DNA of 64,000 nt from Cupriavidus laharis (GCF_914271435.1 NZ_CAJZAI010000001.1:186001-250000); one strand, 5' to 3'. Shown: positions 27,201 through 35,921, numbered from the stretch's first letter. A program made the numbers and translations. The notes: generated by a model from the letters alone, not told the origin.

Positions 27201-30150
27201 CCACACGCTGCAGGGCAGCTCGTCGACGGTGGGTCTGGAGCCGGTACGCGAGATTGCCGAAGCGCTCGAGCACTTGCTGCTGCAACTCGGTTCGCACCCG
27301 GTTGCCATTCACCCCGGCGACTTCCGCCTGCTGGAGCAGGCGGTCGAACGCCTGCGCGGCATGCTCCACCAGTTCGCCGCGGGTATCTGGCCCGAGGCGG
27401 ATGCCAGCCTGCACCGCAGCCTGACCGAATTCGGCGAGCGCGCGCTGCTGCGTCCGCGCGTCCTGGTGCCGGCGCCGCAGGCGCTTGCCGAGCCGGATGG
27501 TTCCGTGGCCAGCCTGTTCGGCCAGATGCCGTCTGCCGAAGTGACGCCCGCAGTGACGTCACTCCCTGATCGTGCGCCGGACGCTCCGCCCGTGCCTGAG
27601 CTGCCCGCAGCGCCGGAGCCCGTGCAGCCGGCATCTCCTTCAGCGGGAGCCGTCACGCATGACGCGGTGGTGATCCCATTGCCGACTCCCGCGCGTCCGC
27701 TGCCGCCGGCGGTCGTGCAGTCGGATGCCGCAGAGCTGGATCCGACCCTCGTCGAGATCTTCCTGGAAGAGGCGCACGGCAGCCTGCCCGAACTCGGCCG
27801 GCTGGTGCGCACATGGGAGGCCGCGCCCGAGGACGCGAGGCAAGGCGGCCTGGTGCTGCGCGCGCTGCATACGCTCAAGGGCAGTGCGCGCATGGCCGGC
27901 GCCATGGCGCTGGGCCAGGCCGCGCATGAGATGGAAACGCTGCTCGACGCCAGCCTGCGCGCGCAGCGCGTCGGCCCGCAGTTGTTCCAGCGGCTGTACG
28001 CGTGGTACGACCGGATCCTGATGCATGTGGAAGCGCTGCAGGCCGGCCGGCTGCTGGTGCCGGACGATCCTGAAGTCATCAACGGGCTGGCCGCGCCGGA
28101 GCCGCCCGCTGCGCCGGTGATGGACAGTGCCGAGATCCCGAAGGCGGAGAGCGCGGGCACGGCGCTGCCGGTGCCCGTCGCCGCGTCGCCCGCTGGCGAC
28201 CTGGTGCAGGCGTCGGACGCGGCGGAGCGCCAGCGCGCGCTGGTGCGTGTGCAGGCGCGCGCGCTCGATACGCTGATCAACGAGGCCGGCGAAGTCGGCG
28301 CCACGCGTGCGCGCCTGGAAAGCGAACTCGATTCCATGCGCGCCTACCTCGGCGAACTGAACGACAACGTCGCGCGTCTGCGCGGCCAGTTGCGCGAGAT
28401 CGAGATCCAGGCCGAATCGCAGATGGCCTCGCGTATCGCCGATGCCCAGCACCGGCAGGAGTTCGATCCGCTGGAATTCGACCGCTTCACGCGCTTCCAG
28501 GAGCTGACGCGGATGATGGCCGAGTCGGTCAACGACGTGGCAACCGTGGAACAGAACCTGCACCGGGGCTTTGACCGCACCGCCGGCGACCTGGCCGCGC
28601 AGGCGCGTCTCACGCGCGGCCTGCAGCGCGGGCTGATGCAGGCGCGCATGGTGCAGTTCGACGCGCTGGCCGAGCGCCTGTACCGCGTCGCGCGCCAGTC
28701 CGCCGCGGAGACCGGCAAGGAAGTCAGGCTGCTGATCCAGGGCGGTACGGTGGAAGTCGACCGTTCCGTGCTGGACCGCATGGCCGGCCCGATCGAGCAC
28801 CTGATCCGCAATGCCGTCGTGCATGGTATCGAGACGGCCGAAGCTCGCCGCGCCGCGGGCAAGTCGGCGGCCGGTTCGCTGACGCTGGAAGTGCAGCAGG
28901 AAGGCAACGAGGTTGTGCTGCATTTCGTCGATGACGGCGCGGGGCTGGACCTCGCGCGGATCCGTGCGCGCGCCGTGGAGCGCAACCTGCTGGCACCGGA
29001 CGACGAGGCCAGCGAGGCGCGCCTGACCGAGATGATCTTTGCGCCGGGGTTCTCGACTGCCGATGCGGTTTCGGAACTCGCCGGCCGCGGCGTGGGCATG
29101 GACGTGGTGCGCGCGGAGACGGTGGCGCTTGGCGGCCGCATCACGCTCTCGACGGCGGCCGGCCGCGGCACCACGTTCACGGTGCACCTGCCGCTGACCA
29201 CGGCGATCACGCAGGTGCTGGTGGTGGTGCTTGGCGGCCGCATGTATGCGTTGCCGAGCGGCATGATCGACCAGGTCCAGCAATTGCGCACGCAGGCCCT
29301 GCTGGACGCCTACAACCATGGCCACATCACCGTAGCCGGTGGAGAGGTACCGTTCTACTACTTCGGCGCCCTGCTCGAAGAAAGCGCGGCCACGCCATCC
29401 GGCCGCAAGTACTCGCCGGTGGTCATCGTGCGCAGCGGCACGGAGCGCGTGGCGGTGCACGTGGACGAAGTGGTGGGCAACCGCGAAGTGGTGGTCAAGC
29501 ACATCGGCCCGCACCTCGCGCGCCTGGAAGGCATCGCCGGCGCCACCACGATGGGCGACGGCGAAATCGTGCTGATCTACAACCCGGTGGTGCTGGCCCA
29601 GCGCTTCGAGCGCGTCCGCGGCGAAGCGGCGCCGGCGGCGACGCAGCCCGAAGCCGTGCAGCCGCTTGGCGCGGTTGCGGAGCTGAACGGCGACGGTGCC
29701 ACCACGCCGGTGCAGGGACTGGTGATGCAGCCCACCGTGATGGTGGTGGACGATTCGCTGACCGTACGGAAGGCCGCGCACCGCCTGCTTACGCGTGCCG
29801 GCTATGAGGTGCTGCTCGCGCGCGACGGCGTCGATGCGCTCAAGCAGCTGCAGGACGTGATGCCGGACGCCATGCTGGTGGACATCGAGATGCCGCATAT
29901 GGACGGCTTCGACCTGACCCGCAACGTGCGTGCCGACAGCCGCACGGCCCACATGCCGCTGGTGATGATCACCTCGCGCACGGCGGAGAAGCACCGCCGC
30001 TACGCGCAGGAGATCGGCGTGGATGTGTACCTCGGCAAGCCGTACAACGAGGATGAACTGCTTGGTACGCTGCAGCGGTTGATAGGTGCGCGTGCCGCCG
30101 GTGCCGCTGGTTCCGTTGCGCAGATGCTTGGGGACCAGCCGGAACCTTGA
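24244..30150 (+). CDS. chpA: Hybrid histidine kinase ChpA (PilL)
   Basis: A 1968-residue CheA-like kinase controlling type IV pili. The N-terminal ~750 residues hold FimL/degenerate Hpt-like helices. Three clear Hpt histidines follow: AFHTLKGSSRMVG (~H786), VAHTLQGSSSTVG (~H987, Lys replaced by Gln) and ALHTLKGSARMAG (~H1209). Then come a dimerisation region, the HATPase (IEHLIRNAVVHGIE N-box, FVDDGAGLD), a CheW-like regulatory domain and a C-terminal receiver whose phospho-acceptor is near residue 1880 (MLVDIEMPHMDGFD). An ATG at 24256 with GGAAG upstream is an equally good start. A perfect 17-bp hairpin follows the stop. Confidence 0.95.
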   Translation: MEAVMSLNSPFSRDPAELPIADAPEPAASASRDLSVLAWVVPSLRAALDDAATELSHYVDEVQQAPEALGARDTTSLRLAGQQLHQAAGAVHIVGLRGVDPYCQGLRRLIEGLDGGGVAANAGTLAVFRSGVQALGEYVDDLMAGDEQDPLRLFRPYAEILALLGDERVHPADLWLDELQMLPGILLPTRNASAVTRARQRYEQALLKALRLPVPCAESARLREAYLPLQEALDEVRASEQEARRATDHPDRGVWHVLSLAFRALAHGLLPSDLLAKRFAGRAHLLLRQYQQGQVRVPQALLNDAIFLLVCTAQGEGEPPLHGADEAAVTTLRADIARTLQAFRLDRAHATAGADYRLRYYGWLDPIDTRNLQQAAAGLERAAEGDPAGWEIALAALAEAALPLAQPALQLCLSQAALRPGAAQDRNEALGATGIALFLSRALALPWRVHGMSPNPTAAVFAARCEELAQCLADPAAAAPAWLARMADEARAQAARVQAVAQLRAQLDGGESWLDTYDRNAGRPDAGASLAEAVQAFEALRTTLDALQHTNALPDALNDDAQQASGSVQEAVRQAGMLGAGADEALRGECLSAIAETLGTVHAFIDALELGRSRHEAEDVDLDEGLALRQASAVSNDPLSVARAAASEAIRTCATADMPPVQRLRAALQALADQAAIDDNAALRRQATEATTQLNAWLAGSDTSGERLVAALAEPMPLAAQAPELVPAAGTAAAAHDDSAALDAELFGIFLQEADEVLGGIAGDFGSGPESLGDADTLSRIRRAFHTLKGSSRMVGLHRYGEAAWAVEQVMNLWIAEAREPVPALLNLLRRAHAELSAWVALLHRDAGAAHDIAPLVAAAEAVRDPQPEAPAASAAAEPDDAVIDDTPPPDIQAADAPGDGQEADTDLPGEATAPDDGNVIPFRLSGALSGDDDNFKVIGPIRIGLPLYNVYLQEADDLLRQFATDISEWRHENHPCPSELALRVAHTLQGSSSTVGLEPVREIAEALEHLLLQLGSHPVAIHPGDFRLLEQAVERLRGMLHQFAAGIWPEADASLHRSLTEFGERALLRPRVLVPAPQALAEPDGSVASLFGQMPSAEVTPAVTSLPDRAPDAPPVPELPAAPEPVQPASPSAGAVTHDAVVIPLPTPARPLPPAVVQSDAAELDPTLVEIFLEEAHGSLPELGRLVRTWEAAPEDARQGGLVLRALHTLKGSARMAGAMALGQAAHEMETLLDASLRAQRVGPQLFQRLYAWYDRILMHVEALQAGRLLVPDDPEVINGLAAPEPPAAPVMDSAEIPKAESAGTALPVPVAASPAGDLVQASDAAERQRALVRVQARALDTLINEAGEVGATRARLESELDSMRAYLGELNDNVARLRGQLREIEIQAESQMASRIADAQHRQEFDPLEFDRFTRFQELTRMMAESVNDVATVEQNLHRGFDRTAGDLAAQARLTRGLQRGLMQARMVQFDALAERLYRVARQSAAETGKEVRLLIQGGTVEVDRSVLDRMAGPIEHLIRNAVVHGIETAEARRAAGKSAAGSLTLEVQQEGNEVVLHFVDDGAGLDLARIRARAVERNLLAPDDEASEARLTEMIFAPGFSTADAVSELAGRGVGMDVVRAETVALGGRITLSTAAGRGTTFTVHLPLTTAITQVLVVVLGGRMYALPSGMIDQVQQLRTQALLDAYNHGHITVAGGEVPFYYFGALLEESAATPSGRKYSPVVIVRSGTERVAVHVDEVVGNREVVVKHIGPHLARLEGIAGATTMGDGEIVLIYNPVVLAQRFERVRGEAAPAATQPEAVQPLGAVAELNGDGATTPVQGLVMQPTVMVVDDSLTVRKAAHRLLTRAGYEVLLARDGVDALKQLQDVMPDAMLVDIEMPHMDGFDLTRNVRADSRTAHMPLVMITSRTAEKHRRYAQEIGVDVYLGKPYNEDELLGTLQRLIGARAAGAAGSVAQMLGDQPEP

Positions 30151-30186
30151 TTGGGGGCGGACTGGCTCTCCATCCGCGGCCGAAGT

Positions 30187-30224
30187 GGTTTCCCCTCTCC
30201 CACGCCAGTGGGAGAGGGGAAACC
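30187..30224. terminator. Perfect 17-bp hairpin between chpA and a convergent gene
   Basis: GGTTTCCCCTCTCCCAC (30187-30203) and its exact complement GTGGGAGAGGGGAAACC (30208-30224) enclose a four-base loop. It lies 37 bp after chpA and 38 bp before the end of the convergent secreted-protein gene, so it could terminate both transcripts; the run of three A/T at each stem base is the only U-tract. The sequence also looks like a mobile REP-type element. Confidence 0.6.
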
Positions 30225-30262
30225 AAGACCGCCGTGGCGCTTTGCGGATCTATCGGCGCGCC

Positions 30263-30946
30263 TTACCACCGCATCTGCGCATTCCGCGTACCTGTGCTCA
30301 CCACCTGCGTCTTGGTCCGGCCCTCATACGTAGCCCGCACGTTGTAGCTGCCTTCCGGCGCCCTCAGCAGGCACTTGGGCCCGTCCGCCACGAAGCTGGC
30401 CACTTCGCGCCCGTTGCGCAGCAGCTTTACGTTGACGTCGGACAGGTACTCCCCGCGCGCGCCCTGGGTGAAGAGCAGCCCCATGTTGTAGTTGCGGGAC
30501 TGCGCGGACAGCGCACGCTGCTCATCCTCGGCAACGCCACCGCAGATGTAGGTCACCGAACCGGCCTTACGCTGCACCATCGCGTCGCGCGGCGGAGGTG
30601 GCGGAGGAACCGCCAACGGCGGGGTGGGTGCCGCCAACGGGGGGGATGGCGCTGCCGGTGCCGTGTCGATCGGTGCGGGAGCGGGCGCAGGCGCCGCTGC
30701 CGGTGGCGTTGCCGTTGTCGGCGGAAGCGGGGGGGTGCCCGTTGCCCCAGGGCCCGGTGTCATCGGCGCGGCCGCAGCGTCCGCCGGGGCCGTGGAAGTC
30801 TGGGCCTGGCCCGCGGCGGGCACGAAGGCCAGCATTGCCAGGGCACATGCACCCATCAGAAGGGCCAGCCGACGCGCGCGTACGCGCCGCTCGCTTGCGT
30901 CCGGCACATGGATCGGGCGGGACGCGTGTGAAGACAGTTGCCGCAT
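30263..30946 (-). CDS. Secreted Pro/Ala-rich protein of unknown function
   Basis: A 227-residue protein. The start at 30946 follows AAGGAGG closely; a twin ATG at 30949 and a longer reading to 31015 are less likely. A basic N-terminus and hydrophobic segment (LALLMGACALAMLAFVPAAGQAQ) form a signal peptide. A ~75-residue Pro/Ala-rich linker leads to a ~95-residue C-terminal domain (SVTYICGGVAEDEQRAL, YNMGLLFTQGARGEYLSDVNVKLLRNGREVASF, GPKCLLRAPEGSYNVRATYEG), with the feel of a carboxypeptidase-regulatory-like beta-sandwich and two cysteines. I do not recognise a named family. Confidence 0.75.
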   Translation of the reverse strand: MRQLSSHASRPIHVPDASERRVRARRLALLMGACALAMLAFVPAAGQAQTSTAPADAAAAPMTPGPGATGTPPLPPTTATPPAAAPAPAPAPIDTAPAAPSPPLAAPTPPLAVPPPPPPRDAMVQRKAGSVTYICGGVAEDEQRALSAQSRNYNMGLLFTQGARGEYLSDVNVKLLRNGREVASFVADGPKCLLRAPEGSYNVRATYEGRTKTQVVSTGTRNAQMRW

Positions 30947-31163
30947 CATGGCCTCCTTGACGAAAGAGGAATGACAGTGCCGCCAGCGCCACTTGCGGGG
31001 CAGGCGGATGTCCATTCCATGCTATGGAGCGATGCCGGGGCATACTGCCGGTCAGGCTCCTACATGCGTGTCGGAGGAGGGCGTGTTGCCGGATCTAGGC
31101 GGCGCAGGGGCCACCCGGGATGTGCACGCCGCGGCAACCCGCAGCGTGCGGAGGCGGAAGGGA

Positions 31164-32474
31164 TTACGACTTGCTGCCCACCAGCCGGGCCGGGACCGAC
31201 AGCGTCAGTGCTGCACCCGCCACCAGGCAGGCGGCGAGCAGGTACATGCCGGAATCGGTGGTCTTCGTCAGGTCCTTGAGCCAGCCGACCGCGTACGGGC
31301 TCAGGAAGCCGGCCAGGTTGCCGAGCGAGTTGATCAGCGCGATGCCCGCGGCAGCCCCGGTGCCGGCCAGGAACGCGGTGGGCAGGCTCCAGAACAGCGG
31401 CAGCGTGGTCAGGATGCCGATGGTGGCCAGCGTGAGCGCCACCATCGCCAGCGCGGTGCTGTCATGCCAGTGCACCGAGAGCAGCAGGCCCAGCGCGCCA
31501 GCCACGGCCGGGATCGCAATGTGCCAGCGGCGCTCGCCCGAACGGTCCGCGCTGTAGGCGGTCAGCACCATGCCGACCACCGCGCAGCCATACGGAATTG
31601 CAGTCAGCAGGCCGATGTCGAGCGCGCTCTTGACGCCGGTCTGCTTGATGATGGTCGGCAGCCAGAAGCTCACGCCGTACAGGCCCATCACGAAGCAGAA
31701 GTAGATCGCGCTCATCAGCCACACGCGCGGGCTTGCCAGCACGGTGCGGATGGGCGGGTCTTCCTTGTGCGCATCTTCGCTCGCGATATTGCGTTCGAGC
31801 AGCGCTTTTTCCTCGGCGGTGAGCCACCTGGCGTGCGCGATGCGGTCGTCCAGGTAGGCCAGCACCCACAGGCCGACCAGAATCGACGGGATGCCTTCGA
31901 GCAGGAACATCCATTGCCAGCCGGACCAGCCGTTGTGTCCGTCGAAGGCCTGCATCGCCCAGCCCGACAGCGGGCCGCCGATCACGCCAGACAGCGCGAT
32001 GGCGGTCATGAAGAAGGTGGTGGTGCGGCCACGCCGGTTGGCCGGGTACCAGTAGGTCAGGTACAGGATGATGCCCGGGAAGAAACCTGCCTCCGCAATG
32101 CCCAGCAGGAAGCGCAGCACGTAGAACATGGTGGGCGTGGTGACGAACATCATCGCCGCGGAGATGGCGCCCCACGTGATCATGATGCGGGCGATCCAGA
32201 TGCGCGCGCCCACCTTGTGCAGGATCACGTTGCTCGGCACTTCGAACAGGAAGTAGCCGATGAAGAAGATGCCCGCGCCGAGCCCGTAGATGGTCTCGCT
32301 GAATTTCAGGTCGTTGAGCATCTGCAGCTTGGCAAAGCCCACGTTGACGCGGTCCAGGTAGGCCACCACGTAGCACAGCAGCAGGAAGGGCACCAGGCGC
32401 CAGCTCACCTTGCGGTAAGTGGCGTCTTCAAACGCGGCGTCGCTGACGCCGGGACTCACTGCAGTCGTTGTCAT
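31164..32474 (-). CDS. MFS transporter, anion:cation symporter (ACS) type
   Basis: A 436-residue inner-membrane transporter with about 12 helices. Landmarks of the ACS group are VAYLDRVNVGFAKLQML in the first loop, FFIGYFLFEVPSNVILHKVGAR, GIAEAGFFPGIILYLTYWYPANRRGR (the long second motif) and SGVIGGPLSGW. Members of the group import organic anions such as sugar acids and aromatic acids. It is the last gene of the minus-strand ALDH-SDR unit, so its substrate is probably the precursor of the aldehyde or alcohol oxidised by those enzymes; which compound cannot be told. Confidence 0.9.
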   Translation of the reverse strand: MTTTAVSPGVSDAAFEDATYRKVSWRLVPFLLLCYVVAYLDRVNVGFAKLQMLNDLKFSETIYGLGAGIFFIGYFLFEVPSNVILHKVGARIWIARIMITWGAISAAMMFVTTPTMFYVLRFLLGIAEAGFFPGIILYLTYWYPANRRGRTTTFFMTAIALSGVIGGPLSGWAMQAFDGHNGWSGWQWMFLLEGIPSILVGLWVLAYLDDRIAHARWLTAEEKALLERNIASEDAHKEDPPIRTVLASPRVWLMSAIYFCFVMGLYGVSFWLPTIIKQTGVKSALDIGLLTAIPYGCAVVGMVLTAYSADRSGERRWHIAIPAVAGALGLLLSVHWHDSTALAMVALTLATIGILTTLPLFWSLPTAFLAGTGAAAGIALINSLGNLAGFLSPYAVGWLKDLTKTTDSGMYLLAACLVAGAALTLSVPARLVGSKS

Positions 32475-32556
32475 GCTGTCTCCTCAGGATGGTTGCGTTT
32501 CTACGACGCGTCGGTGATGCAGCTACGGCTACGGCTTACGGCTGGGCGGGCGGTGG

Positions 32557-33315
32557 CTATACGCAGCGGCCACCGTCCACTTCGATGCAGGTGCCGGTGA
32601 TGAATGCGGCTTCGTCGGAGGCCAGGTACAGGCAGGCATTGGCGACATCCGCCGGCGTCGACATGCGCCCCATCGGGATGGTGGCGAGAAATTTCGCGCG
32701 GTTCTCCGGCGTATCGGGCATGCCCATGAATTCCTCGAGCAGGCCGGTCGCACCGATCACCGGGTTGACGCAGTTGACGCGGATGTTGTCCTTGCCGAGC
32801 TCGGCCGCCATGGCCTTGCTCGCGGTGATGACGGCACCCTTGCTGCCGTTGTACCAGACCAGGCCCGGACGCGGCCGGATGCCGGCGGTCGACGCGATAT
32901 TGACGAACACGCCGCCGCCGCGCTGGCGGAAGTGCGGGATGAACGCGCGCGCCGACCAGAAGATGCTCTTGACGTTGACCGCGTAGACGCGGTCGAACTC
33001 TTCCTCGGTCACCTCCAGGATCGGCTTGTTGCGGTGGGTGGTGCCGGCATTATTGACGACGATATGGACGTCGCCGAAGGCGGCCAGCGTGGCGTCGCGC
33101 ATGGCGTCCGTGTCCGCCTCGCGCGAGACGTCGGCGCGTACCGCACGGGCCTGGCCGCCGGCGTCGCGGATCGCGGCGGCCACGCGCTCGGCGGCGTCTT
33201 CACGCAGGTCCGCCACCATCACGCGGGCGCCTTCGCGCGCGAACGCATGCGCGATGCCTTCGCCGAAGCCAGAGCCGCCGCCGGTGACGATTGCTACCTT
33301 GTTGGCCAGTCTCAT
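32557..33315 (-). CDS. Short-chain dehydrogenase/reductase (SDR)
   Basis: A 252-residue classical SDR. It has the nucleotide motif TGGGSGFGEGIA near residue 12, NNAG, the catalytic Ser in NIASTAG and the Tyr-x-x-x-Lys pair in VWYNGSKGA. The ATG at 33315 with AAGGAGA seven bases upstream is preferred to an upstream one at 33348. It follows the 80-residue membrane protein gene by 46 bp, and the MFS gene follows it. It probably oxidises an alcohol or sugar-derived substrate; NAD or NADP preference is not decidable here. Confidence 0.93.
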   Translation of the reverse strand: MRLANKVAIVTGGGSGFGEGIAHAFAREGARVMVADLREDAAERVAAAIRDAGGQARAVRADVSREADTDAMRDATLAAFGDVHIVVNNAGTTHRNKPILEVTEEEFDRVYAVNVKSIFWSARAFIPHFRQRGGGVFVNIASTAGIRPRPGLVWYNGSKGAVITASKAMAAELGKDNIRVNCVNPVIGATGLLEEFMGMPDTPENRAKFLATIPMGRMSTPADVANACLYLASDEAAFITGTCIEVDGGRCV

Positions 33316-33361
33316 CGTTTGTCTCCTTGGGTTTGTTATGTCGTGCAATGCGGCAGGTCGC

Positions 33362-33604
33362 TTAGTGTGCGAACGGCCCGCGCCCGCGCAATGCGTTGGC
33401 CACCATCATCACAGCCAGCAGGAATGGCAGCGCCACATACAGGCACCAGTGCACGCGGTCGCCCACGGTGTCGCCCCACTTGCGCTTGAAGACCTGCAGG
33501 CGCGGCATGCCGGACGGATTGGTGGCGCGCTTGTTCTTCACGTGCCAGGCCATCCAGAAAAAGAAGATGGCAAAGGCGACCGACAGGAAATTGATGTTAC
33601 CCAT
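33362..33604 (-). CDS. Small two-helix membrane protein in the ALDH/SDR unit
   Basis: An 80-residue protein with two hydrophobic helices: FLSVAFAIFFFWMAWHV at the N-terminus and LYVALPFLLAVMMVANAL near the C-terminus, separated by a basic loop (KNKRATNPSGMPRLQVFKRKWGD). The ATG at 33604 overlaps the ALDH stop (ATGGGTAA), so the two are translationally coupled; a TTG at 33616 is an alternative. I do not recognise the family. The tight coupling suggests a dedicated partner, perhaps electron transfer or membrane tethering, but that is inference. Confidence 0.7.
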   Translation of the reverse strand: MGNINFLSVAFAIFFFWMAWHVKNKRATNPSGMPRLQVFKRKWGDTVGDRVHWCLYVALPFLLAVMMVANALRGRGPFAH

Positions 33605-35033
33605 GTTGAATGGCAATGGTTTTCAGGGTGGTAAATCCGTACAGGGCTTCGAAGCCCTTCTCGCGGCCGTAGCCGGACTGGCCGGTGCCGCCGAAGGGTA
33701 GCTCCACGCCGCCGCCGGCACCGTAGTTGTTGATAAAGACCTGGCCTGCGCGTAGCTTGCGCGCCAGGCGCAGCTGCCTTCCGCCGTCGCGCGTCCACAA
33801 TCCCGCCACCAGTCCATACGGCGTGCCGTTGGCCAGCGCCAGGGCTTCGGCTTCGGTGTCGAACGGCATGGCGGCCAGCAGCGGGCCGAAGACTTCCTCC
33901 TGTGCCAGCCGGTGCGCGGGCGGCACGTCGCGGAACAGCATCGGCACCTGGTAGTAGCCGGACTCAGGCGCTTCCGCCACGATCTGCCCCTGCGCCATCA
34001 CGCCGATGCCGGCGTGCTGGGCATCGGAGACGAAGTCCCACACGCGCTGCTGCTGCTTGCGGCTGATCAGCGGGCCGCATTCCAGGTCCAGTTCAGACGG
34101 GCCGACGCGCAGCGATTCGAACACCGAGGCAAGCCGGTCCAGCAGCGCATTGTAGAGCGGGCGTTCCACCAGCACGCGGCTGCCCGCCGAGCAGGTCTGG
34201 CCGGCGTTCTGCACGATGCCGTTGACGATTACCGGCACCAGTGCATCCACGTCGGCATCGGCAAAGACGATCTGCGGCGACTTGCCGCCCAGTTCGAGCG
34301 TGACCGGCACGTGGTTCTCTGCGGCGAGCTGCGCAACGAGCTTGCCGGTCTGCGGCGAACCGGTGAACGAGATGTGGTTGATACCCGGGTGGCGGGCCAG
34401 CGCGGCGCCGGCCTCATGGCCGTAGCCGGTGACGATATTGAGCGCGCCTTCGGGCAGGCCGGCTTCGGCGGCCAGTTCGGCCACGCGCAGCAAGGACAGG
34501 CAGGCGTCCTCGGCCGGCTTGACCACGCAGGCGTTGCCGGTGGCCAATGCCGCGCCCACGCTGCGGCCGAAAATCTGCAGCGGGTAGTTCCACGGGATGA
34601 TATGGCCCGTGACGCCATGCGGCTCGCGCAGCGTCAGCACCGTGTAGCCGGGGTTGTACGGAATGGTCTGGCCGTGCAGCTTGTCGACGGCGCCGGCGTA
34701 GAACTCGAAATAGCGTGCGACCGCGCGCGCGTCGGCCCGGGCCTGGCGCGCCGGCTTGCCGGTGTCGCGCGCTTCCAGCGCGGCCAGTTCCTCTTCGTTG
34801 GCGATCAGCGACAGCGCCACGCGGTTGAGCAGCCGCACGCGCTCGGCCGGCGCCATGGCGCCCCAGGCGCCGTCGGCGGCTTGCCGTGCAGCGTGCACGG
34901 CGACATTGATATCGGTGGCGTTGCCCCGCGCGATCTCGGCAAAGGGTTCGCCGCTGGATGGGTCGAACACTTTGATGCGCAGGCCGTTGTCGGGCGCGAT
35001 CAGGCGGTTGGCGACGAAATGCTGGGCATGCAT
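33597..35033 (-). CDS. NAD(P)-dependent aldehyde dehydrogenase
   Basis: A 478-residue enzyme of the ALDH superfamily oxidising an aldehyde to an acid. The catalytic Cys281 is in NAGQTCSAGSR, the general base Glu247 in LELGGKSPQIV, and the cofactor loop in FTGSPQTGKLVA; IIPWNYPLQIF and the closing PFGGTGQSGYGREKG are standard. GGAGA precedes the start by seven bases. It is the first gene of the unit ALDH - small membrane protein - SDR - MFS, and the substrate is unknown. Confidence 0.93.
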   Translation of the reverse strand: MHAQHFVANRLIAPDNGLRIKVFDPSSGEPFAEIARGNATDINVAVHAARQAADGAWGAMAPAERVRLLNRVALSLIANEEELAALEARDTGKPARQARADARAVARYFEFYAGAVDKLHGQTIPYNPGYTVLTLREPHGVTGHIIPWNYPLQIFGRSVGAALATGNACVVKPAEDACLSLLRVAELAAEAGLPEGALNIVTGYGHEAGAALARHPGINHISFTGSPQTGKLVAQLAAENHVPVTLELGGKSPQIVFADADVDALVPVIVNGIVQNAGQTCSAGSRVLVERPLYNALLDRLASVFESLRVGPSELDLECGPLISRKQQQRVWDFVSDAQHAGIGVMAQGQIVAEAPESGYYQVPMLFRDVPPAHRLAQEEVFGPLLAAMPFDTEAEALALANGTPYGLVAGLWTRDGGRQLRLARKLRAGQVFINNYGAGGGVELPFGGTGQSGYGREKGFEALYGFTTLKTIAIQHG

Positions 35034-35171
35034 GGATGGTCTCCGGGGGTCTCCGTGTCTTCGGAGGCGTGGCTCGGAATTCAGCGTTGGCTGAAGAATG
35101 CGCCATTATCGCGCAGCCCGGGCGGCGTGCAAGGCACGGTCTTTGTCAGCCTCGGGTCAGGGGGGAGCCGC

Positions 35172-35177
35172 TATAAT
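35172..35177 (+). promoter_or_regulatory. Candidate -10 element of ppa
   Basis: A perfect TATAAT lies 42 bases upstream of the ppa start codon. A convincing -35 at the right spacing is not visible. Confidence 0.5.
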
Positions 35178-35219
35178 GCCGGCCATCCATAAACACACCG
35201 CAGGCATCTGGAGAATCGC

Positions 35220-35747
35220 ATGAGCTTCAATCTCGTCTCCCCGGGCAAGGACCTTCCCAACGATTTCAACGTCATCATCGAGATCTCCGCCCAGAGCGAT
35301 CCGGTGAAGTACGAGGCCGACAAGGAAACCGGCCTGCTGTTCGTGGACCGCTTCATCGGCACCGGCATGCGCTATCCGGCCAACTACGGCTTCATTCCGC
35401 AGACGCTGTCGGGCGACGGCGACCCCGTGGACGTGCTGGTGATCACCCCGTTCCCGATCCTGGCGGGCGCTGTGGTGCGCTGCCGTGCACTCGGCATGCT
35501 GAAGATGACCGACGAGTCGGGCGTGGATGCCAAGCTGGTTGCCGTGCCGGTGGACAAGCTGTCTCCTGCTACTGCCTTCATGAAGGGCCTGTCGGACGTG
35601 CCGCAGAACACGCTGGACCAGATCAAGCACTTCTTTGAGAACTACAAGGCACTGGAAGCCGGCAAGTGGGTGAAGGTGGAAGGCTGGGCCGGCATCGAGG
35701 AAGCCCACAAGGAAATCACCGACGGCGTGGCGAACTTCAAGAAGTAA
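35220..35747 (+). CDS. ppa: Inorganic pyrophosphatase (family I)
   Basis: A 175-residue cytoplasmic enzyme hydrolysing pyrophosphate to phosphate. It has the family I signature: [28 protein letters not shown] (the Asp-rich metal-binding site) and [26 protein letters not shown]. Length is typical of bacterial enzymes. It is followed by a clear intrinsic terminator at 35814 and stands alone, as expected for a housekeeping gene. Confidence 0.98.
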   Translation: MSFNLVSPGKDLPNDFNVIIEISAQSDPVKYEADKETGLLFVDRFIGTGMRYPANYGFIPQTLSGDGDPVDVLVITPFPILAGAVVRCRALGMLKMTDESGVDAKLVAVPVDKLSPATAFMKGLSDVPQNTLDQIKHFFENYKALEAGKWVKVEGWAGIEEAHKEITDGVANFKK

Positions 35748-35813
35748 TCGCTCGCGTGCCCTGTCTGGCAGTTTATGCGCTGTTCTCGTCCAAAGCTGAA
35801 CGGCTGCTGAACG

Positions 35814-35837
35814 AACCCCGCTCCGGCGGGGTTTTTT
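35814..35837 (+). terminator. Intrinsic terminator of ppa
   Basis: AACCCCGC and GCGGGGTT form an 8-bp stem with a TCCG loop, followed directly by a T-run (six Ts in all). Confidence 0.9.
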
Positions 35838-35921
35838 GTTGCGGAAAACCTGACTATCGACAAGCCGCGGGCACCCGCGCCGGAGTACGCTATCGGTGTC
35901 CCCAATACCACAGGAGTCACT

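Noticed and set aside
27640..29994. 784-codon open frame on the minus strand inside chpA
   Set aside because: Antisense shadow of the GC-rich chpA reading frame; His/Arg-rich and without domains.
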